A DNA stretch of 58,508 nt from an uncultured Clostridia bacterium (GCA_947573445.1 CANPFR010000010.1:1-58508); one strand, 5' to 3'. Shown: positions 49,569-58,508, counted from the stretch's first letter. Notes: generated from the sequence alone by a model not told the origin. Made by a program: numbers and translations.

Positions 49569-50674
49569 TTAATGTTTCTTTTTTAAATTCAATTGCATAA
49601 TTGTTCTATTTAAAGTTTCATAATTTTTTTCTTCAACTTGTGCTTTTACTTGTTCTAGTGATAATTTTCCATCAACATACAAATTCGCAAGGGAATTAAC
49701 AAGACCAATACAACCTTTCTCACTATTTCCCTGAATCGCATCTTCAATTTCCGAAATGTTAAATTTATCTTTCCTGATACAAGCAGCAATTACATTGTCC
49801 ACAACCATAACCTCTGGTACCAAAATTAATTCTCCTGTTTCCTGTGATTTTAGCAATCTTTGAGAAACAACCAATTTTAACAAAGCAGAAATTAAATTTT
49901 TAACATTCGTTTGATCACGAATTTCGTAAAAGTTAATCATTCTATCAATCGTCTCTGCACAGGATCTTGTGTGTAAGGTACCGAATTACTAAATGTCCGA
50001 GATTCTACCATATCAATGGCTGCTTCCATCGTTTCTTTATCACGAATCTCTCCAATTACCAAAATATCGCAATCCTCTCTTAGTGAGTTTTTTACACCAT
50101 CAATAAAACTTTCTACGTCTTTTCCCTCTCCCACTTCTTTTTGTACAATCATAGACTTTTTACTTTTGTGTCTATATTCAACTGGATGTTCCAAAGTTAA
50201 TATTTTTTTATTTTGGGTTTGATTAATATCATCAATTAAAGAATTGAGTGTTGTAGTTTTACCAGAATTTGTTTTACCAGTAACTAATATCAAACCTTGT
50301 GGCTGACGTGTCATACTTCTTACAATTTCAGGAATTCCCAAAGTTTCAAAAGCTGGCAAAGAATCTTTAATCAGACGCATTGTAAATACAGGAATATCAT
50401 CCGCAAATGAACAGTTTACTCTTAAACGAATATTTTCAAAAACCAATGAAGTATCTAGTCTTCTCTCATTCATATACTCCTCATTTTTCTTTACATTTCC
50501 TTTTACAATATAATCATATATATCATACAAAGCCGCTTCATCTAATATCTCAAATTCCTTCAATTCAACCAAAGTCCTAGTAACCCTTATAATCGGCCTC
50601 AAACCATTGATTAAGTGAATATCAGATGCATCTTTTTTGACTGCTTCTTTTATTATACTTTCTATTAATATCAT
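49569..50674 (-). CDS. pilT: Pilus retraction ATPase PilT, frame restored by two +1 shifts at CGG
   Basis: PilT retracts the pilus. The first 225 codons carry the N-terminal domain, Walker A TGKTNSGKTTTLNSLI, the Asp box and Walker B ILVIGEIRD. At codon 226 CGG is met; skipping the C gives ESGHLVI, and five codons later a second in-frame CGG is met. Skipping that C gives GTLHTRSCAETIDRMINFYE. The result is the PilT His-box motif GHLV.GTLHT. The frame then continues through LLVVSQRL-type C-terminal sequence to a TAA at 49569, for 367 aa. Only exactly two skips give the motif. Without both, the protein stops after QRRLIE. Confidence 0.92.
49981..49983 (-). other. Second CGG +1 recoding site in pilT (codon 231)
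   Basis: Context is GTA ATT [C] GGT ACC TTA, read in the frame produced by the first shift. It gives the Gly of GTLHT. The fourth base is T, so the pattern is not limited to GGA. Confidence 0.82.
49997..49999 (-). other. First CGG +1 recoding site in pilT (codon 226)
   Basis: Context is GAA TCT [C] GGA CAT TTA. It gives the Gly of the conserved GHLV.GTLHT motif. Confidence 0.82.
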
Positions 50675-50694
50675 TTGAATCTTCCTCCTCTTTT

Positions 50695-52317
50695 TTAATA
50701 CAATGCTAATCGATTATTGACTTCCTCAACTGTTGTAATGCCATCTAAGACCTTTTGAAAAGCATCAATAACCAATGGTCGATACCCTTGCTCAAGAGCC
50801 AATTCTCGAATTTTCAAACTTGAAGCACCTGAAACAATTAAATCTTTAATGCCATCTGTTAATTCCAATACTTCATATATTGCAATTCTCTCTAAATATC
50901 CAGTATGATTACATTCACGACAACCTTTTACATCATAAGCATGTTTATTTGTAAAATCAAACTGAACATGATAACGTTCTCCAAATTTATTGATAATTTC
51001 TTTTTCTTGTTTGCTAAATGGTCTTTGTACTGCACAATGTGGACATACCCTTCTAATTAATCGTTGTGAAACCGAAGTTGCCAATGTACTTGAAATATCA
51101 TAATCCGAAATTCCCATTTTTCTCAATCTGGTAATGACTTCAATCGCATTAATCGTATGAATTGTAGATAACACATAATGACCTGTTTGACCTGCTTGAA
51201 TCGCAATTTCTGCAGATTCCGTATCACGAATTTCTCCCAATAGAATAATATCTGGGTCACTTCTTAACATAGAACGTAAAGCAGAAGCGAAACTAGACTT
51301 TTCATCAATCTCAATTTGATTAATACCAGGCACCCTAATTTCAACTGGATCTTCAACGGTTGTAATATTAATTTCAGGTCGATTTAAATAATCTAAAATA
51401 CTATATAAAGTCGTTGTTTTACCTTGTCCTGTTGGTGCTGCTATAATTGTAATGCTGTTTCTTTTGTCAAAACATTTTTTTAGCATCCCTTCATCAGCAG
51501 GAAATCCTAAATCAAATATATTACGGATTCCTTCATTTTTCTTTAGTAATCTTAAGCAGATTTTTTCTCCATTAATAGTTTTTTGAGAAGCCACACGAAT
51601 ATTGAAATCTTCATATGAATTAATCGCTCCATCTTGTGCTTCTTGTTTTTCTTGATGCATATTAGAAATCGCTTTAATTCTACCAATCAATTGTGCTTGC
51701 TTCATTTTTTCAATATTGGCAACAGTAATTAACTCACCATCTACTCTGTATCTAACACGCACTGACTTTTCAAGTGGCTCTATATGTACGTCACTGGCTC
51801 TTTTATCCATTGCAGACCTAATGATGGTATCTACTAATTTAGTCACATCTCCTGAACTTGAAATAGTTGCCTCATTTCGATTTTCAAGTGATCGAATAAC
51901 GGTTTCAATATTCGTTTCAAACGTCAAAAATTTTTCCATAACCAAATCATGACTTACCAAAGCAGCTCTGACCTGTTCAATAGCCCTAAAATTAGCTGTA
52001 TCAGCAAAACACACTTTGGCTCTTTTACCAATTACTTCAAATAAAACCGCTTTGCAAGATTTGCAAAGTTCAAGAGGTAAATAATCATTTTCTTGAATTT
52101 TAATATCATCTGTTGTCAAAATAATAACATTTTCTCCCAAGATTTGCCCCATAGCTTCAATCAATTGTTTTTGAGGACATAAATTTAATATATTTAAAAT
52201 ATCACCTAACTTTTTTTGTGGATGTTGTTTTTGATATTCAATGGCAGTTTGAATATCATTTTCCTTTACAACTCCTTTTTTTACTAGTTCTACACCAATT
52301 GGCGATCTTCCATTCAT
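50695..52317 (-). CDS. pilB: Type IV pilus assembly ATPase PilB
   Basis: 540 aa. An N-terminal MshEN/GspE domain (LVKKGVVKENDIQTAIEYQK) is followed by the ATPase with Walker A APTGQGKTTTLYSIL, Asp box TVEDPVE, Walker B DIILLGEIRD and GHYVLSTIHT. A tetracysteine zinc site CPHC...CREC lies at about residue 430-470. It drives pilus extension. Its GEIRDTESAEIAIQAGQTGH region is the same motif that is interrupted in PilT but intact here. Confidence 0.95.
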   Translation of the reverse strand: MNGRSPIGVELVKKGVVKENDIQTAIEYQKQHPQKKLGDILNILNLCPQKQLIEAMGQILGENVIILTTDDIKIQENDYLPLELCKSCKAVLFEVIGKRAKVCFADTANFRAIEQVRAALVSHDLVMEKFLTFETNIETVIRSLENRNEATISSSGDVTKLVDTIIRSAMDKRASDVHIEPLEKSVRVRYRVDGELITVANIEKMKQAQLIGRIKAISNMHQEKQEAQDGAINSYEDFNIRVASQKTINGEKICLRLLKKNEGIRNIFDLGFPADEGMLKKCFDKRNSITIIAAPTGQGKTTTLYSILDYLNRPEINITTVEDPVEIRVPGINQIEIDEKSSFASALRSMLRSDPDIILLGEIRDTESAEIAIQAGQTGHYVLSTIHTINAIEVITRLRKMGISDYDISSTLATSVSQRLIRRVCPHCAVQRPFSKQEKEIINKFGERYHVQFDFTNKHAYDVKGCRECNHTGYLERIAIYEVLELTDGIKDLIVSGASSLKIRELALEQGYRPLVIDAFQKVLDGITTVEEVNNRLALY

Positions 52318-52416
52318 CCTTCTCTAATCTCCTTCCTCTTTTGTTTTCTGTTATAGTTTTATTATACTACAAATCTTATTACAATAAAATAGTTTTTAGT
52401 GAATTACCAATAATTA

Positions 52417-53448
52417 CTATCGTTCCCTCATTGGACCATATTGCGATTCATTTAAAGTATAGGCAACCGTTCCTCGTTCTTTCAGTTCTCTATATGGACA
52501 CCACCTTCCAACTTTTCCTGGTTCATCAAATCCTCGATTAACAGACCATTCTAAGTTGCTATCAATATAATTATAAAAGAATGATTCTTCTGCTTGCTTG
52601 TAGTAAGAATTAAAAATTGCATAATCTGTTGTTTTATATTTAAAACAGGTTCCACCAAACAAATCTTTACCATTTTCAATACCAAATCTTGGAATCCAAA
52701 CATAAGAATTTTCTCCTTTTAACATTTCGTTTGTAATTGGAGTTTCTATTGCTTCAGCCTCCATAACTAAAACACGTGCCCACTGTTTATTGGAATAACT
52801 ATACCATAACTCATCTGTGTTTGTAACGATTTGATACGTTTTGGTTTCATGATTATATTGAATAGGACAAATAATCTTGATACCAGCAGCATTTTTGGCT
52901 TGTTCGGAATACATTTCATAATTCTCACTCTCTTCTATCATCTGCCTAATGTAAACTTGCGAAAAATTAGGAGAATTACACTCTCTTACATTTTCCCTTT
53001 CAAAAACTTTTTCAAAAGCAACTTCCTTTTCTTGGCCATCTGTTTTATATTGTACAGCAACCGTCGCTTTCTTTACTAAATCATAAGAACCAATTTCTTC
53101 CATTCTGATTTGAACATGATAACCATTTGGAATGGATGTATTAAAAATTTTATCTGTTGATACATCATAACGATTATCCACTTTGTTGGCATTTCCGTTA
53201 ATCTCTAAATTAGCTTCTATTTCATCATAATATACTTGAGACATATTCTCAAGTATATTGGTAGCAATTCTAGTAGCACCTGTTTTTCTGTCCACATCTC
53301 TTGAACCAATCACAAGATTGACATATACCATCGCAATCACACCAACAGCTGTTAAAATAATCAGCAAAGCAATTACAACATCAGCACCTGTCACACCTTT
53401 TTGACTATTTAATTGATTAACAAGTTGTTTTTTGTTCATTCTTCTCAT
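52417..53448 (-). CDS. Prepilin-like protein with Asp at position 5
   Basis: 343 aa. The leader MRRMNKKQLVNQLNSQKG is followed by VTGADVVIALLIILTAVGVI, a prepilin cleavage site (K-G) and helix with Asp at the fifth mature residue. The large soluble part has no recognised domain. It resembles PilV/PilW minor pilins by position and layout. It is encoded just after the prepilin peptidase (3 bp gap). Confidence 0.65.
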   Translation of the reverse strand: MRRMNKKQLVNQLNSQKGVTGADVVIALLIILTAVGVIAMVYVNLVIGSRDVDRKTGATRIATNILENMSQVYYDEIEANLEINGNANKVDNRYDVSTDKIFNTSIPNGYHVQIRMEEIGSYDLVKKATVAVQYKTDGQEKEVAFEKVFERENVRECNSPNFSQVYIRQMIEESENYEMYSEQAKNAAGIKIICPIQYNHETKTYQIVTNTDELWYSYSNKQWARVLVMEAEAIETPITNEMLKGENSYVWIPRFGIENGKDLFGGTCFKYKTTDYAIFNSYYKQAEESFFYNYIDSNLEWSVNRGFDEPGKVGRWCPYRELKERGTVAYTLNESQYGPMRER

Positions 53449-53451
53449 TCC

Positions 53452-54222
53452 TTATATCATCCAAAATTTTATCCCATTTTCCACAATTACATATACAATT
53501 GTGCAAAGACTCATCACAAATCCCCATGGAAGTTTCTGTTTTTTACTTACGCATTTCCAAATAATTAAATCTAAGAAACTAAACAATACAATCATCAGAC
53601 TAGCTTTCCAATCTATTACACATAGTATGTAAGTAAACAGCAATCCAACTTGCAATGGATAATTACTTTTGTTTTTTTGCCTCACTTTAAAAACGATAAA
53701 TACCAAGATAAACGAGGCAAAATACATAGTATATCTATATATACTATCATTTTCTTTTTCTATCATACATAGATATAACATATATATACTTTGACAAATT
53801 ACACCAAATCCTAAGACAGATGCATTAATTTTCCTATATTCCTTATCAATACCAGCTACTAATATAAGTGTCACATACATCATAACAAAAGCAATAAAAA
53901 TAGCAAGTTTATTTGGTTCTAGCAAGACATTCTGAATGTTATAAGAAACATAAGCAATCACAAAAACAATACCTGAAAGAATTTCCAAAATGAAATAACG
54001 AATCCTTACTTTTTCACCACAATATCTGCATTTTCCTTTTAAAAACAAATAACTCCAAACTGGAATTAAATCCCAAGCCCCTAATTTATGATTACATGTT
54101 GGGCAAAAAGAACGCTCATGCGTAATATCTTTTCCAAGCGGAATACGATAAACTGCTAACGTAAAAAAACTTCCAAAAAAAGTTCCCATAATAAACAACA
54201 TGATATATATAAAAACATTCAT
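53452..54222 (-). CDS. pilD: Prepilin peptidase PilD homolog lacking the GxGD motif
   Basis: 256 aa, about seven membrane segments. The N-terminal domain has GTFFGSFFTLAVYRIPLGKD and the two zinc Cys pairs FCPTCNHKLG and CRYCGEKVRIRY. The first catalytic Asp region is seen as VAGIDKEYRKI. Where other PilD proteins have G-x-G-D-V-K, this one reads SNYPLQVGLLF, with no aspartate. The later LPWGFVMSL segment aligns with the usual LPFGPFLA. It therefore aligns from end to end but lacks one of the two catalytic Asp. It may only bind or methylate pilins, or another peptidase may exist. Confidence 0.8.
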   Translation of the reverse strand: MNVFIYIMLFIMGTFFGSFFTLAVYRIPLGKDITHERSFCPTCNHKLGAWDLIPVWSYLFLKGKCRYCGEKVRIRYFILEILSGIVFVIAYVSYNIQNVLLEPNKLAIFIAFVMMYVTLILVAGIDKEYRKINASVLGFGVICQSIYMLYLCMIEKENDSIYRYTMYFASFILVFIVFKVRQKNKSNYPLQVGLLFTYILCVIDWKASLMIVLFSFLDLIIWKCVSKKQKLPWGFVMSLCTIVYVIVENGIKFWMI

Positions 54223-54235
54223 AATTTACCTTTTT

Positions 54236-54280
54236 ATCAAAAAGAGGCATACACCGTCTGCATAGAAGCATATACCTCTT
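54236..54280 (-). terminator. Terminator-like hairpin after the pilin gene
   Basis: A 13-bp stem with G-U pairs and one mismatch (54242-54254 with 54268-54280) is followed on minus by TTTTTG. It lies between the pilin and pilD and could make the pilin the most abundant product of the operon. Confidence 0.65.
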
Positions 54281-54292
54281 GAAATTTATATT

Positions 54293-54763
54293 TTATTCAC
54301 CATTACCACCTTCTGGTGTTGAAGTTCCATCAGACCATGTTTCCCATGAAGATACTTTTCCTTCGTCATCTCCAGAAATTGTAACAGTAGCTTTAGTATT
54401 TACACCACCTCTAAGTGTAACAGTTAATGTTCCTGAAGAATAGGTCAACTTAGCCCCATCACTTAAATCATTTCCTTCTGTTTTAATTTTAGCTTGTAAA
54501 CATGCATCAAAGCTTGGATAAGCAGTTCCTTCTCCTGTATATTTTCCTTCCAAATAATCAGCTTTATATTCTGCTATAAGCAAATCAGCTTGTTCAATTG
54601 CAGATTGTTTTGAAGTTCTGCTTACTGCTGTATCAGCTTTCTTTAAAATTCCATCACTTCCAGCTACCAAGCTTAGTGATACACCTGCTAATATTAACAA
54701 TACGATAATTGTAACTACAAGAGCTACCAAAGTAATACCTTTTTGATTTCTTAAATTTTTCAT
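54293..54763 (-). CDS. Major type IV pilin-like protein
   Basis: 156 aa. Leader MKNLRNQKG, then ITLVALVVTIIVLLILAGVS: a prepilin site and hydrophobic helix in which position 5 is Ala, not Glu. After the helix come LVAGSDGILKKADTAVS and a Gly/Thr-rich globular part. The same start (KGITLIALVITIIVLLILTG) and the LVAG.DGIL.KA segment recur in the 806-aa surface protein at 10-12.6 kb. AAAGGAGA lies before the ATG. A hairpin follows the gene. It is placed among pilMNO and pilD. Confidence 0.8.
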   Translation of the reverse strand: MKNLRNQKGITLVALVVTIIVLLILAGVSLSLVAGSDGILKKADTAVSRTSKQSAIEQADLLIAEYKADYLEGKYTGEGTAYPSFDACLQAKIKTEGNDLSDGAKLTYSSGTLTVTLRGGVNTKATVTISGDDEGKVSSWETWSDGTSTPEGGNGE

Positions 54764-54930
54764 TTTTTTAATCTCCTTTGTAATTTAAATTTTTTATTTT
54801 TCATATGTTCTAAAAACATATCTTCCTGCTTAAATATCATCCAGAAATTCTATGTTTTTTCCTCATCACTCCCTTCAAAAAATCTATATTTTTTTATTTT
54901 TTTATATATTAAAAAATAATATATCGAAAA

Positions 54931-55416
54931 TTATTTAGTCGTCGGACTTTCAAAAAAAGTTCCTGGCGTTGATGTGTTCGTTGTAGAATTAGTTGTTTGA
55001 TTATCACTACCAGATTGTGTTTGATTGCTATTGTTATTTGTTGTTGCTGGATTTTGCTCTGGTGTAGTGGCTGGTTGTTGTTCTGAGGCATAATCAAACG
55101 GATTTGAATTTCCACTATTGTATAAATTCTTTTCCCCATACACTGTTAAATCAGATGAATCAATACTGTATGATTTCAATGAAGTAACCAATTGTTCATC
55201 TGTTTGATTGGTATCAGCTGTAGTATCACCACCATTTGTGTAAGCAATTTCTTGTTTAATCGAAGTTGTTGTTGTATCAGATGTATAGGTTATTGTTTCT
55301 GGAACGCTTACATTCGCTGGAATAAAATCATACAACGCAACTGCTAATATTAACATGATTAATATTAAAATCAGTAGCAAAATTATAATTTCTTTTCCAT
55401 AATTTTTATTTTTCAT
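54931..55416 (-). CDS. Membrane-anchored protein in the PilP position
   Basis: 161 aa from ATG 55416 (MKNKNYGKEI), behind AAAGGAAAG; a GC-poor upstream start is less likely. One membrane segment (about 8-28), a Thr/Ser/Asn-rich region and a low-complexity Gln/Asn/Thr/Pro tail. By order pilMN-pilO-this-pilin it occupies the place of PilP, but I see no PilP lipoprotein signal or fold. It may be a Gram-positive wall-spanning linker. Confidence 0.55.
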   Translation of the reverse strand: MKNKNYGKEIIILLLILILIMLILAVALYDFIPANVSVPETITYTSDTTTTSIKQEIAYTNGGDTTADTNQTDEQLVTSLKSYSIDSSDLTVYGEKNLYNSGNSNPFDYASEQQPATTPEQNPATTNNNSNQTQSGSDNQTTNSTTNTSTPGTFFESPTTK

Positions 55417-55435
55417 TTTTCTTTCCTTTCGTATT

Positions 55436-56234
55436 TTAATTTGTGTTTCCACTTTTTCCTGTTTCATTGCTTGTATTAGTAGTATTCGTAGTATTGGATG
55501 TATTGGTTGTATTATTCACTTGATTTTGTGCACTTGTTGTTGAATCAATGGTTTGTGTCACTGCATCAGTAACTCCTCCTACTACATTAGACGCAGACTG
55601 AATAAAATTATCAGAATTGATTTTTACTTCCTTAACGGTTAAAGTAACTTGTAAGTCAGAATCCAACTTTTGCATATTAAAATCATTAATTTCGAAATTC
55701 AATCTATCATCATCTTCTAAATCATAAATAAAATCTGTTAAATTAATATAATTTCCTGTTATCACAAATTTCAAATCACACACTACATAGTTAGTGGATA
55801 CATTATTTAAAGAACTAGCTGATGTTGTATTTCGATTCACATCAAACTTCAAATTAATTCCTTCTTCTGTTGCATAATTACCAACAATTGTCCATAAGAA
55901 ATCTACATCATATATATCTTTCAAATCACTTTCTTGCATTTGCACTAAATTTTCTGCTGTCTCTGCTGAAAATTGCGAAACCACTTGTTCATATTCCTGT
56001 TTAATGGTTCGATAATTTTCAATGCTTTCAGAAAGTTCCTTCTTTTTAGCCTCAAATCCATCTGTTGAAGATTTTTCTAAGCCGTGCTACCTGTGTATTT
56101 AATTTCTTACTTGCTGTAGCCAGTTCATTGACGCCCTCTACTTTTTCGCGAATAAACACTGAACCACCAAATGCAATTTCATAACATCCCCATATTAACA
56201 AAATCAATATTAAGCTTAAACTAAATTTTCTCAT
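55436..56234 (-). CDS. pilO: Pilus assembly protein PilO, frame restored by +1 shift at CGG
   Basis: An N-terminal membrane helix (FSLSLILILLIWGCYEI) is followed by a coiled region. At codon 51 an in-frame CGG would end the protein at RLRKIFNRWI. Skipping the C gives VAGLEKSSTDGFEAKKKEL and then SIENYRTIKQEYEQVV, continuing the coiled stalk into the globular domain VSQFSAETAENLVQMQE. Total is 265 aa with a Thr/Asn-rich tail. The start overlaps the pilMN stop (TAATG). Confidence 0.8.
56082..56084 (-). other. CGG +1 recoding site in pilO (codon 51)
   Basis: Context is GTA GCA [C] GGC TTA GAA. Here the fourth base is C, so all four GGN codons occur in the set. Confidence 0.73.
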
Positions 56235-57892
56235 TATGGTAAATCTCCTTCTATTGTTACTTGAACAGCAGAACCTGACTTTTGTCCACTTGTTGATTTG
56301 ACATTATTTAAGATCCCATTTGTAGTAAGAACTGCTTTAAAATAACCTAATTGTTCATATTTTTCTGCTTCTGCTTGAATGACAATATGATTGGTTGTTG
56401 TATTTTTGATGGAAGTTAATTTTACTTTTTTAGGAATCACAAACATAATACGATTCAACAAATTAGGAATCGAATCCTTTTGAATTACTCTTTTAGAAGT
56501 TGGTTGATTCTCCTCTGTTTCCTCTGCAGATGTCGTAATTTCCTGAATCAATTCCTCATAAGTGGTTGCCCTTGAAGAAATTGTTTTGATATCCGTTTCC
56601 AATTTTCCTAATTCTGTATCATTTTTTAATATTGCAGTTTCCACTTGTTCTGTTTTCGTTTTCAACTGACCTGCAATTACATGGCTAAACAAAGTAAACA
56701 GAATTATAATCATAATACAACTCACAACGCCTCTTGCCAATAGCTTTTCTCCACTCGAAAACGGTGCAGAAAAATCTGTTTTTATTTTATCCCCCAAATA
56801 AGAGAATAAATCTTTAATTGTACTAAGACTAACTTCTTGATTCAAAATTGAATTCATCGTCGCTTTTCCACTTGCTGCTTTAGCAGATTTAGCGAAATTC
56901 AAGTTTTTTTCCACCATACCCAAGCCATCTAATGCTAAAGCAATTGCAGAATTAACTTCAATATATTCCTTAATTGGCAATTGCAAAGATGCATTTTTTA
57001 AGAAATATGGTTTTAAAATTTCACATTTTGCAGAAGGAATGTATTCTTGAAAAAACAAATCCACATTATTAATACAAGTTCCCAATCCAGTAATATACAC
57101 TGTATCAATACTAGAAAACATTTCACTCATAATTTGCTTTGCCTGTGTTGCAATATTTAATAAAACTGAAGTTACCATATCCATATATTCATTGCTTTCA
57201 GAATATAATTCCATTGCATTTTGCGTATAAATCGTCATATTTTTGCAAACTTCATAAGATTTTTGGAGAGAATTTTCAGTTCGATTGATCGTTTCTAAAA
57301 TCTTTCCCATCCCTTCTTCCAAAACATCAATTTGACTAATTTGACCATCAACCATTGTGGTAATCTTTGTTTTATCTTCTATATTAATAATAGCAATATT
57401 TTTTCTACTATCTTCATGAACCAAATTTGTAATACTTGTTGTTATTGGAGTCACAGTACTGACTTTGCTTCCGCTTAATGCTCTTAGCCTTTTGGAAATT
57501 TCATTTTTATTGGCTATAATACTAATCACTTTTTGTGTTTCATAACTTTCTCTTGGAACATTAATCAAATAATTATGTTGTACAGCGGATTTATCATATC
57601 CTTTTTCATTACATAGCATTTCATATTCAATATTCACTGCTTTTTTTGTATCCTGTTTGCTAAGCAAAGAAGATATCTGAAACGTATTATAAATTTCATT
57701 TGATACATTAATGCTAATTGGCACTTTATAACTATATGTTTCACTGATAACTTTTTTCAAAACTTCTTCTAAATTATCATCATAAAATGCTATATTATAA
57801 GATTCAATTCTTACATTATCTTTTTCTTTGTGCAATTTAGCGTATTTAATTATATGATCTTCGATATAGATTCCCAAACAGCTTTGCATCAT
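56234..57892 (-). CDS. Fused PilM-PilN pilus assembly protein
   Basis: 552 aa. Residues 1 to about 340 form an actin-like PilM domain (GIYIEDHIIKYAKLHKEKDN start; VYITGLGTCINNVDLFFQEY). After a linker there is one membrane segment at about 385-405 (VVSCIMIIILFTLFSHVIAG), a coiled segment and the PilN ferredoxin-like end (VIPKKVKLTSIKNTTTNHIV ... QVTIEGDLP). PilM and PilN are usually separate proteins that bind each other, so the fusion keeps them in fixed ratio. It is the first gene of the pilus operon, with a promoter about 40-60 bp upstream. Confidence 0.8.
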   Translation of the reverse strand: MMQSCLGIYIEDHIIKYAKLHKEKDNVRIESYNIAFYDDNLEEVLKKVISETYSYKVPISINVSNEIYNTFQISSLLSKQDTKKAVNIEYEMLCNEKGYDKSAVQHNYLINVPRESYETQKVISIIANKNEISKRLRALSGSKVSTVTPITTSITNLVHEDSRKNIAIINIEDKTKITTMVDGQISQIDVLEEGMGKILETINRTENSLQKSYEVCKNMTIYTQNAMELYSESNEYMDMVTSVLLNIATQAKQIMSEMFSSIDTVYITGLGTCINNVDLFFQEYIPSAKCEILKPYFLKNASLQLPIKEYIEVNSAIALALDGLGMVEKNLNFAKSAKAASGKATMNSILNQEVSLSTIKDLFSYLGDKIKTDFSAPFSSGEKLLARGVVSCIMIIILFTLFSHVIAGQLKTKTEQVETAILKNDTELGKLETDIKTISSRATTYEELIQEITTSAEETEENQPTSKRVIQKDSIPNLLNRIMFVIPKKVKLTSIKNTTTNHIVIQAEAEKYEQLGYFKAVLTTNGILNNVKSTSGQKSGSAVQVTIEGDLP

Positions 57893-57928
57893 TTTCTCCT
57901 TAGATTAATTTTTACATTATATAAATAT

Positions 57929-57957
57929 TTTATATCTATAATATCAAAAAAAGTCAA
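57929..57957 (-). promoter_or_regulatory. Promoter of the type IV pilus operon
   Basis: TTGACT (57952-57957), 17 bp, and TATAAA (57929-57934) on minus. A second TATAAT-like sequence lies 11 bp nearer the start codon. Confidence 0.6.
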
Positions 57958-58175
57958 TAGCATTCGACAAATGTAACATAAATATAATGTAATTGTAACA
58001 TTTTTGTAATATTTCTTCTAATGTCAGTATTTTCATAGTCTTGAAATATTTATATTTTGTCCAATTTTTCAAACTTAATACATCATTTTATTTTTACATT
58101 TTTTGAAGTTTCTGTATATTTTTTTACTTTTTTGGAAAATCTAAAAATACAATATTCATTTATAAGGAGGAAATT

Positions 58176-58418
58176 ATGAATTCAGAAAAACATATCAGAG
58201 TTACAGGGTATTCTAATATTTCATGGAAGGATGCTATTGTAAAAACAATTGATGAAGCATCCAAAACCTTAAATAATTTAACCAATATTATAGTATTAGA
58301 ACAACGTGCCAACATCGTTGGCAATAAAATTTCAGAATATATGGTAGACTTAGATATTGCCTTTAAAATTGAGCCTTTTCAAGAACAACCAGCCCCAGAA
58401 GACATTGACAATATGTAA
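58176..58418 (+). CDS. Dodecin family flavin-binding protein
   Basis: 80 aa. RVTGYSNISWKDAIVKTIDEASKT (two adjacent motifs) and YMVDLDIAFKIE match dodecins, small dodecameric flavin-storing proteins, including the family Trp (in SWKDA). AAGGAGG lies 6 nt before the ATG. The C-terminus is about 10 residues longer than usual. It is divergent from the pilus operon, and another gene starts 23 bp downstream. Confidence 0.85.
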   Translation: MNSEKHIRVTGYSNISWKDAIVKTIDEASKTLNNLTNIIVLEQRANIVGNKISEYMVDLDIAFKIEPFQEQPAPEDIDNM

Positions 58419-58441
58419 CTACTATATAGAAAGGAGTCATT

Positions 58442-58508
58442 ATGAAGCAAATCAATAGCAAAGAAGAATATCAACAATACGTTGAGCAAAAAACGCCAAA
58501 CTCCCCTA
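58442..58508 (+). CDS. Start of a SpoVAC-like gene, truncated by the window edge
   Basis: Twenty-two codons after GAAAGGAG: MKQINSKEEYQQYVEQKT followed by PNSP. The pattern EYQ..V....P.SP resembles the first residues of clostridial SpoVAC, a channel protein moving dipicolinic acid in sporulation. The fragment is too short for certainty. Confidence 0.4.
   Translation, partial: MKQINSKEEYQQYVEQKTPNSP

Overview
The window is AT-rich, dense, and almost entirely minus-strand. It reads as a chromosome segment of a low-GC Gram-positive bacterium of the Clostridia/Bacilli type. Support for this comes from AGGAGG-type ribosome binding sites, an Asp23-AmaP-DUF2273 envelope module, an AddB nuclease subunit, a Gram-positive type IV pilus operon, and a truncated gene at the right edge that resembles spoVAC. 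No rRNA, tRNA, CRISPR array or insertion sequence was seen. The exact lineage cannot be fixed from the sequence alone.

Layout, left to right: (1) 0-10 kb, a VanW-family protein and purine synthesis genes (purH on plus; purA, purB, purL on minus). (2) 10-20 kb, a large pilin-leader surface protein with repeat domains, a GT39-like membrane glycosyltransferase, an HD hydrolase, a broken membrane-protein gene and three small orphan genes that each have their own promoter and terminator. (3) 20-26 kb, an operon asp23-amaP-DUF2273-nusB-xseA-(anchored protein)-xseB-DUF212-fhs. (4) 26-33 kb, an operon ogg-transglutaminase-addB-pgeF-udg, mostly DNA repair. (5) purM at 33-34 kb. (6) 34-48 kb, a membrane and export region: two tandem paralogous multi-membrane proteins, further membrane proteins, alkD, two MFS proteins, a heterodimeric ABC exporter and a patatin. 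(7) 48-58 kb, a type IV pilus operon pilMN-pilO-(PilP-position protein)-pilin-pilD-prepilin-pilB-pilT-pilC. (8) On plus at the right edge, a dodecin and the start of a spoVAC-like gene.

The main observation is a repeated interruption pattern. Ten genes in the window (purA, purB, nusB, addB, a membrane paralog, a 487-aa membrane protein, both ABC halves, pilT twice, pilO) lose their reading frame at an in-frame CGG codon. In all eleven cases, skipping the single C and reading the following GGN as glycine restores the protein, often exactly at a conserved glycine (Walker A of the ABC exporter, the GHLVIGTLHT-type motif of PilT, the GQTYTRK motif of PurB). I found no CGG read as arginine in the long conserved genes (purH, purL, fhs, xseA, purM, pilB, pilC and others). 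CGG does occur in frame without a shift at six places: one in the VanW gene, four in three small orphan genes and one in the broken gene. The codon before CGG differs completely between the two sets. This looks like genome-wide +1 recoding of CGG-N as glycine, although a systematic data artefact has to be excluded.

A second cluster of oddities concerns the pilus. The prepilin peptidase lacks the GxGD catalytic aspartate region, the pilins lack Glu5, PilM and PilN are fused, and an 806-aa repeat protein 40 kb away carries the same pilin leader as the major pilin.
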